Shown here in pieces: positions 1 to 8,700 of a stretch of 64,000 nt of DNA. Below the pieces are notes generated by a model. It made no database searches. It was not told the origin of the DNA and worked only from the letters and a program-made list of their open reading frames with translations. The DNA is from Vogesella sp. XCS3 (GTDB taxonomy: Bacteria > Pseudomonadota > Gammaproteobacteria > Burkholderiales > Chromobacteriaceae), in NCBI RefSeq assembly GCF_020616155.1, contig NZ_CP085531.1, positions 1 through 64,000 of the forward strand, in the 5' to 3' direction. The position numbers and the translations under genes are program-made. The stretch's first letter is position 1, and each line of letters opens with the position of its first letter.

Positions 1-1403
1 TACGGGCCAGAGAATGCGTAATTTTCAAATCGAGAGTGATTACCAACGAAGGCTAGCCGCACTGTTCCAGTTGCGCCATTGCGGTATTTGCCGAAAATAG
101 CCTCAGCAACACCTTTCTGGTCAGAGTCCGGATTGTAATACTCATCGCGATACATGAAGATGATAATATCGGCATCCTGCTCAATGGCACCAGATTCACG
201 AATATCAGACATAATCGGGCGCTTATTAGGACGGCTCTCTACATTACGGGACAGCTGCGACAACGCCACAACAGGGCACTTAAGCTCTTTTGCCAAAGAC
301 TTCAACCCGCGAGAGATGGTCCCAAGCACTTCGTTCCGGTTTTGCCCGGAATCACTGTCGCCGGACATCAGCTGAAGATAATCCACCACAATCAGCCCCA
401 AGCGGCCGCCATGCTGCCGCGCCAGTCGTCGAGCACGCGCTTTCAGATCCAGCACTGTCAGCGCAGGGCTTTCATCGATAAAAAGAGGAGCATCTGACAA
501 TCGGGCAGTCGCATAGGTGAGTTTCTGCCAGTCATCATCCTGGAGCCTACCCGTTTTGAGCACTTCAGCATCAATGCGGCCAACTGAACTCAGCATACGA
601 GTCATCAGCTGCTCCTCACTCATTTCCATGGAAAAAACTGCTACCGGGAGACCGGCCTCGATACAAACATTCTCCGCAATATTCATGGAAAAAGCGGTCT
701 TGCCCATCGACGGGCGGCCAGCCACGATAATCAAATCCCCAGGTTGGAAACCAGAGGTTTTCTTGTCGATATCGGCAAAGCCGGTCGGAACGCCTGTCAC
801 ATCATCCGGATTGTCGCGACTGTACAACTCATCGATGCGTGCAATCACGTTCTTCAGAATCTCGGGGCTGGCTCTGAATCCTTCCCTTGCCTTTGCCGCG
901 CTGTCCGCAATGGTCATCATTCGGGCTTGCGCATCATCCAGCAAAGTCGCCGCATCCCGGCCTTCCGGATTCATTACAGAAGTCTGGATTTCTTGGCTGG
1001 CCTGCGCCAAGCTGCGCATAATCGACCGCTCTCGAATGATCTCGGCGTAACGCTTGATGTTTGCCGCAGACGGCGTGTTTTGCGCCATCGAGGCCAAGTA
1101 GGCAATGCCACCACTGCCTTCTAGATCGCCCGTACTGGTGAGACTCTCCGCAACAGTAACGACATCAGCCGGCTGATTAGCCTCGATCAACCGTCCGATA
1201 TGTCGAAAAATCAAGCGGTGGTCATGCCTGTAGAAATCACCCTCGGCGATTTTGTCAGCGATACGATCCCATGCTTCATTGTCTAGCATCAATCCGCCAA
1301 GAACGGACTGCTCTGCCTCAATCGAATGAGGCGGAACCCGGTACTGACCAGATTCTTCAGCTAGGTAGTCTGGCGGCTGAGTTGTTTCGTCGAACGGGGG
1401 CAT
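1..1403 (-). CDS. dnaB: Replicative DNA helicase DnaB (3' end cut by window edge)
   Basis: Hexameric helicase that unwinds the replication fork and loads primase. The N terminus carries the DnaB signature 'PPHSIEAEQSVLGGLML' (about residues 23-39), and a RecA-like domain follows with Walker A 'GRPSMGKT' (Lys235). The last readable residues, 'RLAFVGNHSRFENYAF', match the DnaB C terminus, so only a few residues are missing. The start at 1403 has an AAGG ribosome site and an orientation-fixed promoter element 54 bp upstream. A plasmid-borne DnaB suggests a replicon that brings its own fork helicase, which fits the other helicases and the topoisomerase nearby. The family is certain; whether it serves only the plasmid is inference. 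Confidence 0.95.
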   Translation of the reverse strand, partial: MPPFDETTQPPDYLAEESGQYRVPPHSIEAEQSVLGGLMLDNEAWDRIADKIAEGDFYRHDHRLIFRHIGRLIEANQPADVVTVAESLTSTGDLEGSGGIAYLASMAQNTPSAANIKRYAEIIRERSIMRSLAQASQEIQTSVMNPEGRDAATLLDDAQARMMTIADSAAKAREGFRASPEILKNVIARIDELYSRDNPDDVTGVPTGFADIDKKTSGFQPGDLIIVAGRPSMGKTAFSMNIAENVCIEAGLPVAVFSMEMSEEQLMTRMLSSVGRIDAEVLKTGRLQDDDWQKLTYATARLSDAPLFIDESPALTVLDLKARARRLARQHGGRLGLIVVDYLQLMSGDSDSGQNRNEVLGTISRGLKSLAKELKCPVVALSQLSRNVESRPNKRPIMSDIRESGAIEQDADIIIFMYRDEYYNPDSDQKGVAEAIFGKYRNGATGTVRLAFVGNHSRFENYAFSGP

Positions 1404-1456
1404 GCGCTTACCTTACGTTATTAAATTTTCTCAATCGTACCGAACTGGGCCTGCCA

Positions 1457-1469
1457 CAAAAAGTGACCA
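1457..1469 (-). promoter_or_regulatory. Promoter element TGGTCACTTTTTG upstream of dnaB
   Basis: Member of the recurrent GGTCACTT element, read on the minus strand toward dnaB. Its 3' end can serve as a -35 box, followed after 17 bp by TACGAT as a -10. Confidence 0.5.
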
Positions 1470-1497
1470 CCACATTCGAGGCAGACCAGCAGCTATT

Positions 1498-1809
1498 TTA
1501 AGCCTTCACCGTCACATGTGCAGTGTTGGATCTGTTCGCCCGCCACAGCATAAACATACCTGCCAGCATGGCCAGCATCTCAAGCACGAAGAAAGCAACG
1601 ACAATGTGGAACATGACACCACTGATACTCAGACCAGAACTGAGTTCTTTGGCAACAGCACCAACCGGATTGACCGCCACTGCCTTCCCCAGCTCGAACC
1701 AGGCAGCGTTGCTGACACTAAAGCCTGCAATCGTAACCAGCGAATGCAGAGGCATGAGGACAAGGACAGTCCACCAGTAAAGCTGCGGCCGCATGAAAAA
1801 TGCTTTCAT
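1498..1809 (-). CDS. Small membrane protein, two predicted TM segments
   Basis: Unrecognised 103-residue protein. Hydrophobic stretches at about residues 9-30 and 62-88 predict an inner-membrane hairpin ending in a basic tail (LWRANRSN). It lies in a minus-strand string with the orphan genes at 1821-3677, 11 bp after the 94-residue gene and upstream of dnaB. No enzymatic motif is visible; function unknown. Confidence 0.6.
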   Translation of the reverse strand: MKAFFMRPQLYWWTVLVLMPLHSLVTIAGFSVSNAAWFELGKAVAVNPVGAVAKELSSGLSISGVMFHIVVAFFVLEMLAMLAGMFMLWRANRSNTAHVTVKA

Positions 1810-1820
1810 CGTCCAACTCC

Positions 1821-2105
1821 TTACGCAGTTTCCACCTTGGCATGTACCACTGCCAACACCACACCATCACCTTCGGCAACAGAGATCAGCGGAAACGTGT
1901 CCATTCCAAGGATGATCGCACACACATCATCCGGAACCGGCACCATGACAGACTCAGCCGTATCTTCAGCGCCCTTTTTCAGCACCAGTCCTGTACCACT
2001 TTCGTGGCGGGAGATCACGGGGGCCTCACCCAGCTCCGTTTCGAATGTGCAACCAGCAAAGCCGTTGCTGTTCGAAGTCATGTCAAAGCCATTAATTTCG
2101 CGCAT
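1821..2105 (-). CDS. Hypothetical protein, 94 aa
   Basis: Not recognised. An acidic, soluble protein beginning MREINGFDMTSNSNGF, without signal peptide or membrane segment. The start at 2105 is preceded by AAAGAGATAGAA, a weak purine-rich ribosome site. It sits between a single-TM protein and a two-TM protein in the same direction, so co-transcription is likely. The function cannot be inferred from sequence. Confidence 0.6.
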   Translation of the reverse strand: MREINGFDMTSNSNGFAGCTFETELGEAPVISRHESGTGLVLKKGAEDTAESVMVPVPDDVCAIILGMDTFPLISVAEGDGVVLAVVHAKVETA

Positions 2106-2149
2106 TTCTATCTCTTTCTTGGTCTTTACTATGGTAGTGGCGGAGCGAG

Positions 2150-2776
2150 TTATGCCTCACCAGGCTCGATACTTCTCGGCTTGACAGAGACAGAGCGGGC
2201 CATCGGGGCAGCAGCATTAGCCTGCTCCTGCCCACGATCGGCTGCCGCAAGGATCAGGTCAACTTGGCCAGCAAGGAACTGGCTGGCCTGGCCATCCGGA
2301 TGCGTCTGCATGAAGTCAATGGCCTTTTTGCCCGCAATCGCATACAGCCGATCACTACGAAGTTCAGCGTCACTGATTCCGATAGCCCTTCGCACTGCCG
2401 GGCTGGAGGTCAGAAGCTGGTACGTATCTTGGTTCTCCGGCAGCAGTTTCCACTCTACGTGCTCACGGACAGACGGCGCAGAAACATGCTCACCGATAGC
2501 AAATTGAGGGGTAGCCATGAGCGCGGTTGCCACCGTCGCCGACGCAACCGCCGACGCGACGATAGCCTTCCCGTTCTCAGCAAGCCATGCCAGACGTTCA
2601 GCTGCCCTAGCAAACGGCCCTGCTCGGCCAGAACCGGCAGCCTCGTCCATGGAATAGACTGCGCGAGCACCATCCAAGTAGGTCATGGCCGCATGATCTT
2701 TTGGGGTCAGCTTGGGTCGAGGTGTTGCCATGCTGCGAAAAGGCTTCCTCATGCCACCATCTTTGATGTCATACAT
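2150..2776 (-). CDS. Hypothetical protein with one central hydrophobic segment, 208 aa
   Basis: Unrecognised. The ATG at 2776 was chosen because GAGGAG lies 8-10 bp upstream; a longer in-frame reading to 2821 runs into the preceding gene. A hydrophobic, Ala/Val-rich stretch near residues 70-90 (IVASAVASATVATALMA) could be a single membrane segment. The C-terminal third is Ala/Arg-rich. The 5' end overlaps the upstream gene by 28 bp, which suggests translational coupling. Confidence 0.6.
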   Translation of the reverse strand: MYDIKDGGMRKPFRSMATPRPKLTPKDHAAMTYLDGARAVYSMDEAAGSGRAGPFARAAERLAWLAENGKAIVASAVASATVATALMATPQFAIGEHVSAPSVREHVEWKLLPENQDTYQLLTSSPAVRRAIGISDAELRSDRLYAIAGKKAIDFMQTHPDGQASQFLAGQVDLILAAADRGQEQANAAAPMARSVSVKPRSIEPGEA

Positions 2777-3366
2777 TCTCCGCACTCCTCTTTTGAAAAT
2801 TGATCTGCATGCCAACACCAAGCCCGGCGAATCTCTTTTCCAGCTCGATTGATCAGCACATCAGAAGACCGCTTGTTCAATACCAGGTAGGCTGCAACAC
2901 CAACCAAAAAAGACACCTTCGGGTCATCCGCCCAGTCAACGAGGTATGCTTGATAGAAGAAGGCGGCCGCCTGCTCAAAACACCCGAAAATCTGCTCAGC
3001 GCTGCGCTCTAGTGGCTGCCATTCCCCAATCACGTCCTGCTTATTGGGGAATGGGTATTTTTGGCGGACATGTTGAATCGCAAGCGAATAATTCGTTGCG
3101 GCCCGCCCGTCAAACTGATGGCAAGTCACCCACCCAACCGGATAAACCCATTCCTGCATCACCAGCGCAACATACGGCCCTTGCAGCTCACGCACGATAC
3201 GAACAGGGCGATCCGCATGAGCAAAAAAGAAATGCACCATTGGATTCTGGAAGGGCGCTTTGATTGCCCTGGCAAGAGCACCAAATGCCTCACGCTTCTC
3301 GCCAGTACCCGCATCCACCAGCTGTATTTCCAGCAGGGCTGCCGCTGGCAGTCTTTGCAGTCTCAC
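2749..3366 (-). CDS. Hypothetical protein, 205 aa
   Basis: Unrecognised soluble protein. It begins with GTG at 3366, which overlaps the TGA of the preceding gene (GTGA), a typical coupled start. It is aromatic-rich in the middle (MQEWVYPVGWVTCHQF) and has a hydrophobic helix near residues 150-165. No known motif found. It belongs to the minus-strand operon that begins with the UvrD-like helicase. Confidence 0.6.
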   Translation of the reverse strand: MRLQRLPAAALLEIQLVDAGTGEKREAFGALARAIKAPFQNPMVHFFFAHADRPVRIVRELQGPYVALVMQEWVYPVGWVTCHQFDGRAATNYSLAIQHVRQKYPFPNKQDVIGEWQPLERSAEQIFGCFEQAAAFFYQAYLVDWADDPKVSFLVGVAAYLVLNKRSSDVLINRAGKEIRRAWCWHADQFSKEECGECMTSKMVA

Positions 3367-3677
3367 GACGCAGTCACCCCAGGGATCACACGCTGAAGGT
3401 TCTCCGTCATCTCATCCACCCACGCGAGAAAATCCCGAATGCTGCCCACCAGCTCCTGAAACTCTTCGGCCAATGCGGGATCGTTAAAATCCTTCGAAGT
3501 CCAATGCGCCATGGTTTCCAGGCTGTTCGTCAGATGCGCCTTTACTTGCACGCCTTGGGCCAGATCATTGGCCTTTTCTTGAGTCAGAACGCCAGTCTTC
3601 ACGGCTTCATCAATCAGATTGGCCAGTTGCATTGTCTTGTGCGCAATTTCTTTCAGCGCGGTCTGGATCTTCTTCAT
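3363..3677 (-). CDS. Hypothetical helical protein, 104 aa
   Basis: Unrecognised. Predicted almost entirely helical, starting MKKIQTALKEIAHKT, with an AAAGG ribosome site. The gene sits 22 bp downstream of the UvrD-like helicase and is translationally coupled to the following gene by a 4-bp overlap. A helicase-associated role is possible, but only the gene order supports it. Confidence 0.6.
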   Translation of the reverse strand: MKKIQTALKEIAHKTMQLANLIDEAVKTGVLTQEKANDLAQGVQVKAHLTNSLETMAHWTSKDFNDPALAEEFQELVGSIRDFLAWVDEMTENLQRVIPGVTAS

Positions 3678-3699
3678 GGGTAACCTTTACTCAGGCCAT

Positions 3700-5679
3700 T
3701 TACACTTTGAAAGTGGGTTTTGTTGCCATGGTCTTCGGCTTGGGCTTTTGCTCAACGGCATAGCCCATGATTTCCTCGGCAAAAGGAGAGATGGTTGCAC
3801 CTTGACGGTCATAGCCAAAGTCGTACACATCCGCGTGATGAATAAAAACTCTGCGACGCGCTCGGGTAAGCGCGACATAGCTCAGCCGGCGTTCCTCTTC
3901 CAATGCCTGAGGCGGAGCGTCTTCTTCGCTCGTCTTGCTCAGCGGCATGAATCCCGTTGAATAGCCAAAAAGATGAACCTCGTTCCACTCCAGGCCTTTT
4001 GCTCTGTGGATCGTGGAAAGGGTTAAAAGCCCTTTTCCCTCAGCTGCTGTCTGGGCCTCCTCATCGGACAAGATCAGCTCCATTGGCAAGAACCACTGGC
4101 GATATGGGTCCAGTTGCTCTTCCTCCGGCAACGCCTCGAACTTCACGCGAATCCAATCAGCAAATCGCGCAATGTTCTGGGAGCGCTCCTCAATTTCATG
4201 GGCATTCATCTTTCCTGCAACGGCCCACCGCGAAGCCAGATCCATGCCCGACGCTCCAAGCAACCAGTCATCCAAAGCGCAAACTCCCATCTCCGACAGG
4301 GAACGGACGCGATCACGAAAATCCATCAGGGAGGCCTTTGCGGCGTGAGACATGGGGGTGGCCTCAATGGCGTCAAAAAGGCCGGCGCGGGCGGCATAAG
4401 CCGTCTGGAAAAGCTCACGAATTGTCTTTTCACCTACCTTGGGTAGGTAGTCCGCCCAACGAGCAATCTCAGCCGTTGAGCGAATCCCAGGCACGGCCAG
4501 CGTAGCTGCGGCCATTGCCAAACGAATTTCGTGACGCTCTGCCATTCGCGGCCCGCCAACCAGTTTGTACGGAACACCTTGTTCAATGAGGGATTGCTCA
4601 AGAAATCCGGCCAAGCGATTGGTGCGATACAAGATCGCGAAATTTTCCATCTGAATGCCCTTATCAAGGGCAGAGCGCATCCTTTTGGCAATCTTGCCGG
4701 CGCTTTCGCGAGCATTGTCCGAACGAATCAAGCGGACAGGCTCATCCGAAGAACCAATGGCGCTGTAGGGATTTTTCTCAATCCGATTTGAGTTCAGACG
4801 GATATGACGGCTTGCGGCGTCAACGATTTCGGAGGTAGACCGATAATTACGCGACAACGGGAGAACCGTCGCGCCAAACTCTTCGATGAAATTGCCTATG
4901 TTTTCAAATCTTGCCCCGCGCCAGCCATAGATCGTCTGATCATCGTCACCGACCATCATGACGTTATCTTCAGGCGCTAGGCCGCAAATCAGTTTGTACT
5001 GTGCGAAACAAGTGTCCTGTGCCTCATCAACAATCAGGAATGCATACCGGTCTGTAACGGTTTTTCGCCAGGTAAGGCTTTCAGACAATGCTGCCGCTGG
5101 CAGACAAATCAGGTCGTCGTAGTCGAGCTGGTTCTGCGCCCGCTTGGCCGACTCATAGTGATGGATGATTACAAGTGCATCATCCACATCCACGGTGTCA
5201 GGCAACTCCTTAGCCAGATTCTCGGCAAGGATCGGCTTCAGATCATCCCGGAGCCTGGAATATGCGTCACGGACTGCTGACAGGTGTTCAGCATCCAGAC
5301 AAATGCTGGCTTCTTTCATCGCGGCACGAAATGCCTTGCGTGCATCAGACTCATCCAGCAACACAGGATTTGACTGACGGCCATGAACGGAAGGATTCTC
5401 GCGAATCAGCTTGGCACCAAAGGCATGGTAAGTATCAATCGGGATGCGACTTGCGATGTCACCTCCCAAGTCAGCAGCGACACGGTCGCGCATCTCTCCC
5501 GCAGCCTTGCGGGAGAACGTGAGAAGCAAGACCTCCTCAGGGCGGGCGAGGCGATTCTTGATCAGCCGCACAGTACGAGACGTGATGGTCGTCGTCTTGC
5601 CAGAGCCAGCGCCGGCAGACACAAACACCGACCCCTCGCCCCAATTCGCAACACGCTGCTGATCTTGATCCAATGACAT
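3700..5679 (-). CDS. UvrD/Rep-like superfamily 1 DNA helicase
   Basis: ATP-dependent 3'-5' DNA helicase of the UvrD/Rep/PcrA class, 659 residues against about 670-720 for the family. Visible motifs are the Q-like N terminus 'LDQDQQRVA', Walker A 'AGAGSGKTTT' (Lys28), motif II 'DEAQD' (Asp218), motif III 'GDDDQTIYGWRGA', motif IV 'LSRNYRS', motif V 'IHRAKGLEW' and motif VI 'YVALTRARRR'. The start at 5679 has GGAG upstream; the longer reading would overlap the divergent helicase gene. Likely roles are plasmid replication restart or recombination control. It heads the minus-strand operon running toward dnaB and has the GGTCACTT promoter element 92 bp upstream. Confidence 0.9.
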   Translation of the reverse strand: MSLDQDQQRVANWGEGSVFVSAGAGSGKTTTITSRTVRLIKNRLARPEEVLLLTFSRKAAGEMRDRVAADLGGDIASRIPIDTYHAFGAKLIRENPSVHGRQSNPVLLDESDARKAFRAAMKEASICLDAEHLSAVRDAYSRLRDDLKPILAENLAKELPDTVDVDDALVIIHHYESAKRAQNQLDYDDLICLPAAALSESLTWRKTVTDRYAFLIVDEAQDTCFAQYKLICGLAPEDNVMMVGDDDQTIYGWRGARFENIGNFIEEFGATVLPLSRNYRSTSEIVDAASRHIRLNSNRIEKNPYSAIGSSDEPVRLIRSDNARESAGKIAKRMRSALDKGIQMENFAILYRTNRLAGFLEQSLIEQGVPYKLVGGPRMAERHEIRLAMAAATLAVPGIRSTAEIARWADYLPKVGEKTIRELFQTAYAARAGLFDAIEATPMSHAAKASLMDFRDRVRSLSEMGVCALDDWLLGASGMDLASRWAVAGKMNAHEIEERSQNIARFADWIRVKFEALPEEEQLDPYRQWFLPMELILSDEEAQTAAEGKGLLTLSTIHRAKGLEWNEVHLFGYSTGFMPLSKTSEEDAPPQALEEERRLSYVALTRARRRVFIHHADVYDFGYDRQGATISPFAEEIMGYAVEQKPKPKTMATKPTFKV

Positions 5680-5729
5680 GAGAAAACTCTCCGCCCCCTT
5701 TACGTATGAGGCAAGGATAACACAGAATA

Positions 5730-5784
5730 ATCGTAATGTTTTATTAAGATATATACTCGAACACAACATCAAAACAAGTGACCA
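5730..5784. promoter_or_regulatory. Divergent promoter region between the UvrD-like and MTase-helicase genes
   Basis: The minus-strand element TGGTCACTTGTTTT (5771-5784) is followed 16 bp later by TATATA, a likely promoter for the UvrD-like gene. The AT-rich stretch 5730-5760 carries a weak, shortened relative of the 28-bp dyad. Confidence 0.45.
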
Positions 5785-5788
5785 TGCC

Positions 5789-8700
5789 ATGAAATTAAAA
5801 AATGCTCACCTCAGCGACAGTCAGATCACCCAACTGGAAGCCGACCTACGGCTTCTGCGGGATAAGCACCACCCCACATGGGGCGTTGGCAGAACACTCG
5901 CCGACACCGGGCAATGGACACCCTACTTGGCGGCAGCAGGCACCCTGCCCGACGTGCTTGCCACGCCCTACTCCGGCCTGGCCGCAATCATGGCATCACG
6001 AATTCTCGCAATCGAAACCGGCACTACCCCTAAAATTTCCGAGTGCGATAGAAGCCTTGCACAGCTATCGACCTGGCGTGAGCACATCCAGAATGTGTTT
6101 GGAAGCGCCGGCCTGACGGCAATCTCTTTTGATAACGAAGCTGCGGAAGCAATTTGGCAGCACGGGCTAACGCCCGAGACTGAAAGCGTCCCACTCCTAC
6201 ACGTCCCGGACCTTGGCCGTTACGCCTGCCGCTTCCAGTTTTGGCAGAATGCAAGTGGCGACAGCCTGCCGGCCATATATGGCCCTGGCGTTCCGGCCTT
6301 TGCATCGCAGCTGGAAGCAATTGGAGGAACCTGGCACGAGAACGCTACGGCCATCTGCTTTAACCGCCCCCTCACCAAAAACGACATCCTGTCAATCTTC
6401 CCAGAAAGTCAATTTGTACGAATGCCGGCCATCTCGGCAGTCAAGCTTCAGGACGAGCACCCTGTGCCCGTCACTGCACCATGGGAACAAGCGACAAGCG
6501 CCAACATCCTGACAGCGGCCAGGCTGCTCAAGATTCCTGTTCAAAAAGCAGGAGGGATAAGCAACTACGTGGCCCAGGTATTCCAGATGGCTCCCATCTT
6601 CTTTGACGACCCGATGCATGGCAAGGTGAGCCGGCGACAAGCTCAAGAGGCGATTGAGGCCGCCATGGTCGCCCGCCTTAGCGACCAGATCGCATTTTCG
6701 CCGGCTCTGATGGAAGACCCAACGCTTCGCACCACTCGCATGCAGTGGAAGAAGCTGTTCCAGCAAGCATTGGAAACATACGAGCACCAGCCAACGATGG
6801 ACTTACGCTCGTCAGAAAGCGTCAGGCTCCAGCAGTTCTCGACCCCTCTTCCCCTAGCGCTGGCCAGCCAACTCATAACCGGCGTAAAACCGGAAGACAC
6901 GTTCTTTGAGCCAACCATTGGCCATGGCGCACTTGCAGTGATGGCCAGCAAGGCCGGAGCGAGAGTCGTTGGCTACGAACTTGACGAAAACAGGGTTGCG
7001 CGGGCAGAAAACATTCTCAACGGCGCTCAGATCCACCACGGAGATGCGACCAGAGCGTCGTTTCAGGAAATCAGCGCAGATGTTGTCGTGTCCAACCCGC
7101 CATTCGGCGAGCTGAAGACTCAGTACACCCACCCCAAAACTGGACTCACCATCCCCGTGACCAGGATCGACAGACTGATCGCACTCAGGGCGCTGGAGCG
7201 ACTCAAGGATAACGGCCGTGCCGTACTAATTCTTGGGGCCGATTCCTATCTGCAAAAAGACGGGGAGGTCTCCGACACCTACACTCGCTTCCTCAACTTC
7301 CTGCACGATCACTATCAGGTGGTTGATCAGTTTGCATTCGATGGCCGGCTCTATGAGCGTCAGGGTGCGTCATTCCCCATTCGGGTGATCGCCATCCATG
7401 GCACCGGCAAATCATCACTGCCAGTGCCCACGGTGCTGCCCGTGGTCCGCGACTGGGATTCATTGTTCGAACGAAGCTACCAAGTCCGAACCCAGATTCA
7501 TCAGATCTCAGCCGCTACCCCAGATCCTGAGGCCGAAACAGAAGCACACGTGCCGGAGTTCACTGGTGACTTCGTCAACTACGGAAATCCAGGCTCAAAG
7601 GCACCGAACATCGGCACTGTCGTTCCGAAGAACATGGCCGCATCAATTTTTGATGCCTTGAAGGATCTCCAATCCCGCCGAGGCGACATCGACGCTTTTG
7701 TCGGCAAACAACTTGGCTGGCACCGCGATGAGCTTCATCAATACCTGGGCGCTGAACAAATCGATTCCGTCGCACTCGGCATCGACAACGTTATGCGTGG
7801 CAAGGGGATGATCATTGGTGATCAGACAGGTGTCGGCAAAGGCCGGCAGATGGCTGCTTTGGTTCGCTGGTCCATCCTCCAAGGCCAAAACCCGGTCTTC
7901 ATGACTGAAAAGGCAAACCTCTTTGACGACCTGGTGCGAGACATACGCGACATCAACTCACTGGATCTTATCAAGCCACTGGTTCTGAATGGCGACGTAA
8001 AAGTCACGGACGACAAAGGCAGAACGATTGTTGAAAGCGCTTCACCCGCAACAATCAAGGAGGCCATGCAAATGATGGATGGCGAGCTGCCGGAGAACTA
8101 TAACTGTGTCTTCCTGACCTACTCCCAGATCTGCCAGAACCCTAGTAAATCGCCGAGAGCGGCATGGATGTATCGCTTGGCAGTTGACAACATGCTCATG
8201 CTGGATGAGTCGCACAATGCTGGCGGGGATGATTCCAATACCGGGCGGAATGTACAGATTATGGTCGATAACGCTAAAGGAGTCATTTACTCGTCGGCCA
8301 CATTTGCCAAACGACCGGAGAATCTGGCTGTTTATCGTCGGACAGACTTGTTCAAGGGCCAGTCCGTAGAGAACGTGATTACGGCCATCATGCAAGGCGG
8401 CCCAGTGCTGCAAGAAGTCATTTCTTCAATGCTGGCGCAGAACGGCCAGTACATCCGCCGAGAGCATCCATTCAAAGTAAAGGCCAACTTCTTTGTCTTG
8501 GAGGAAGACTCTCTTCAACACCGCGCACAAGCAGATCTACTGTCTTCGATTTACCGGCGCTTCATGGCCATTTCTGGCCGCATGAAGAACCTAGCAAAAG
8601 CCATGGACAAAGCTCTGAAGAAGGAAATCGAATCCATCAACGAAAAGGGCGAGTCCTCTGTATCGACAGCGCTCGATATCGTTGTGGATAAGCTGGGAAA

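Noticed and set aside
5678..5788. N-terminal extension of the MTase-helicase
   Set aside because: Would overlap the divergent UvrD-like gene start and contains its promoter.
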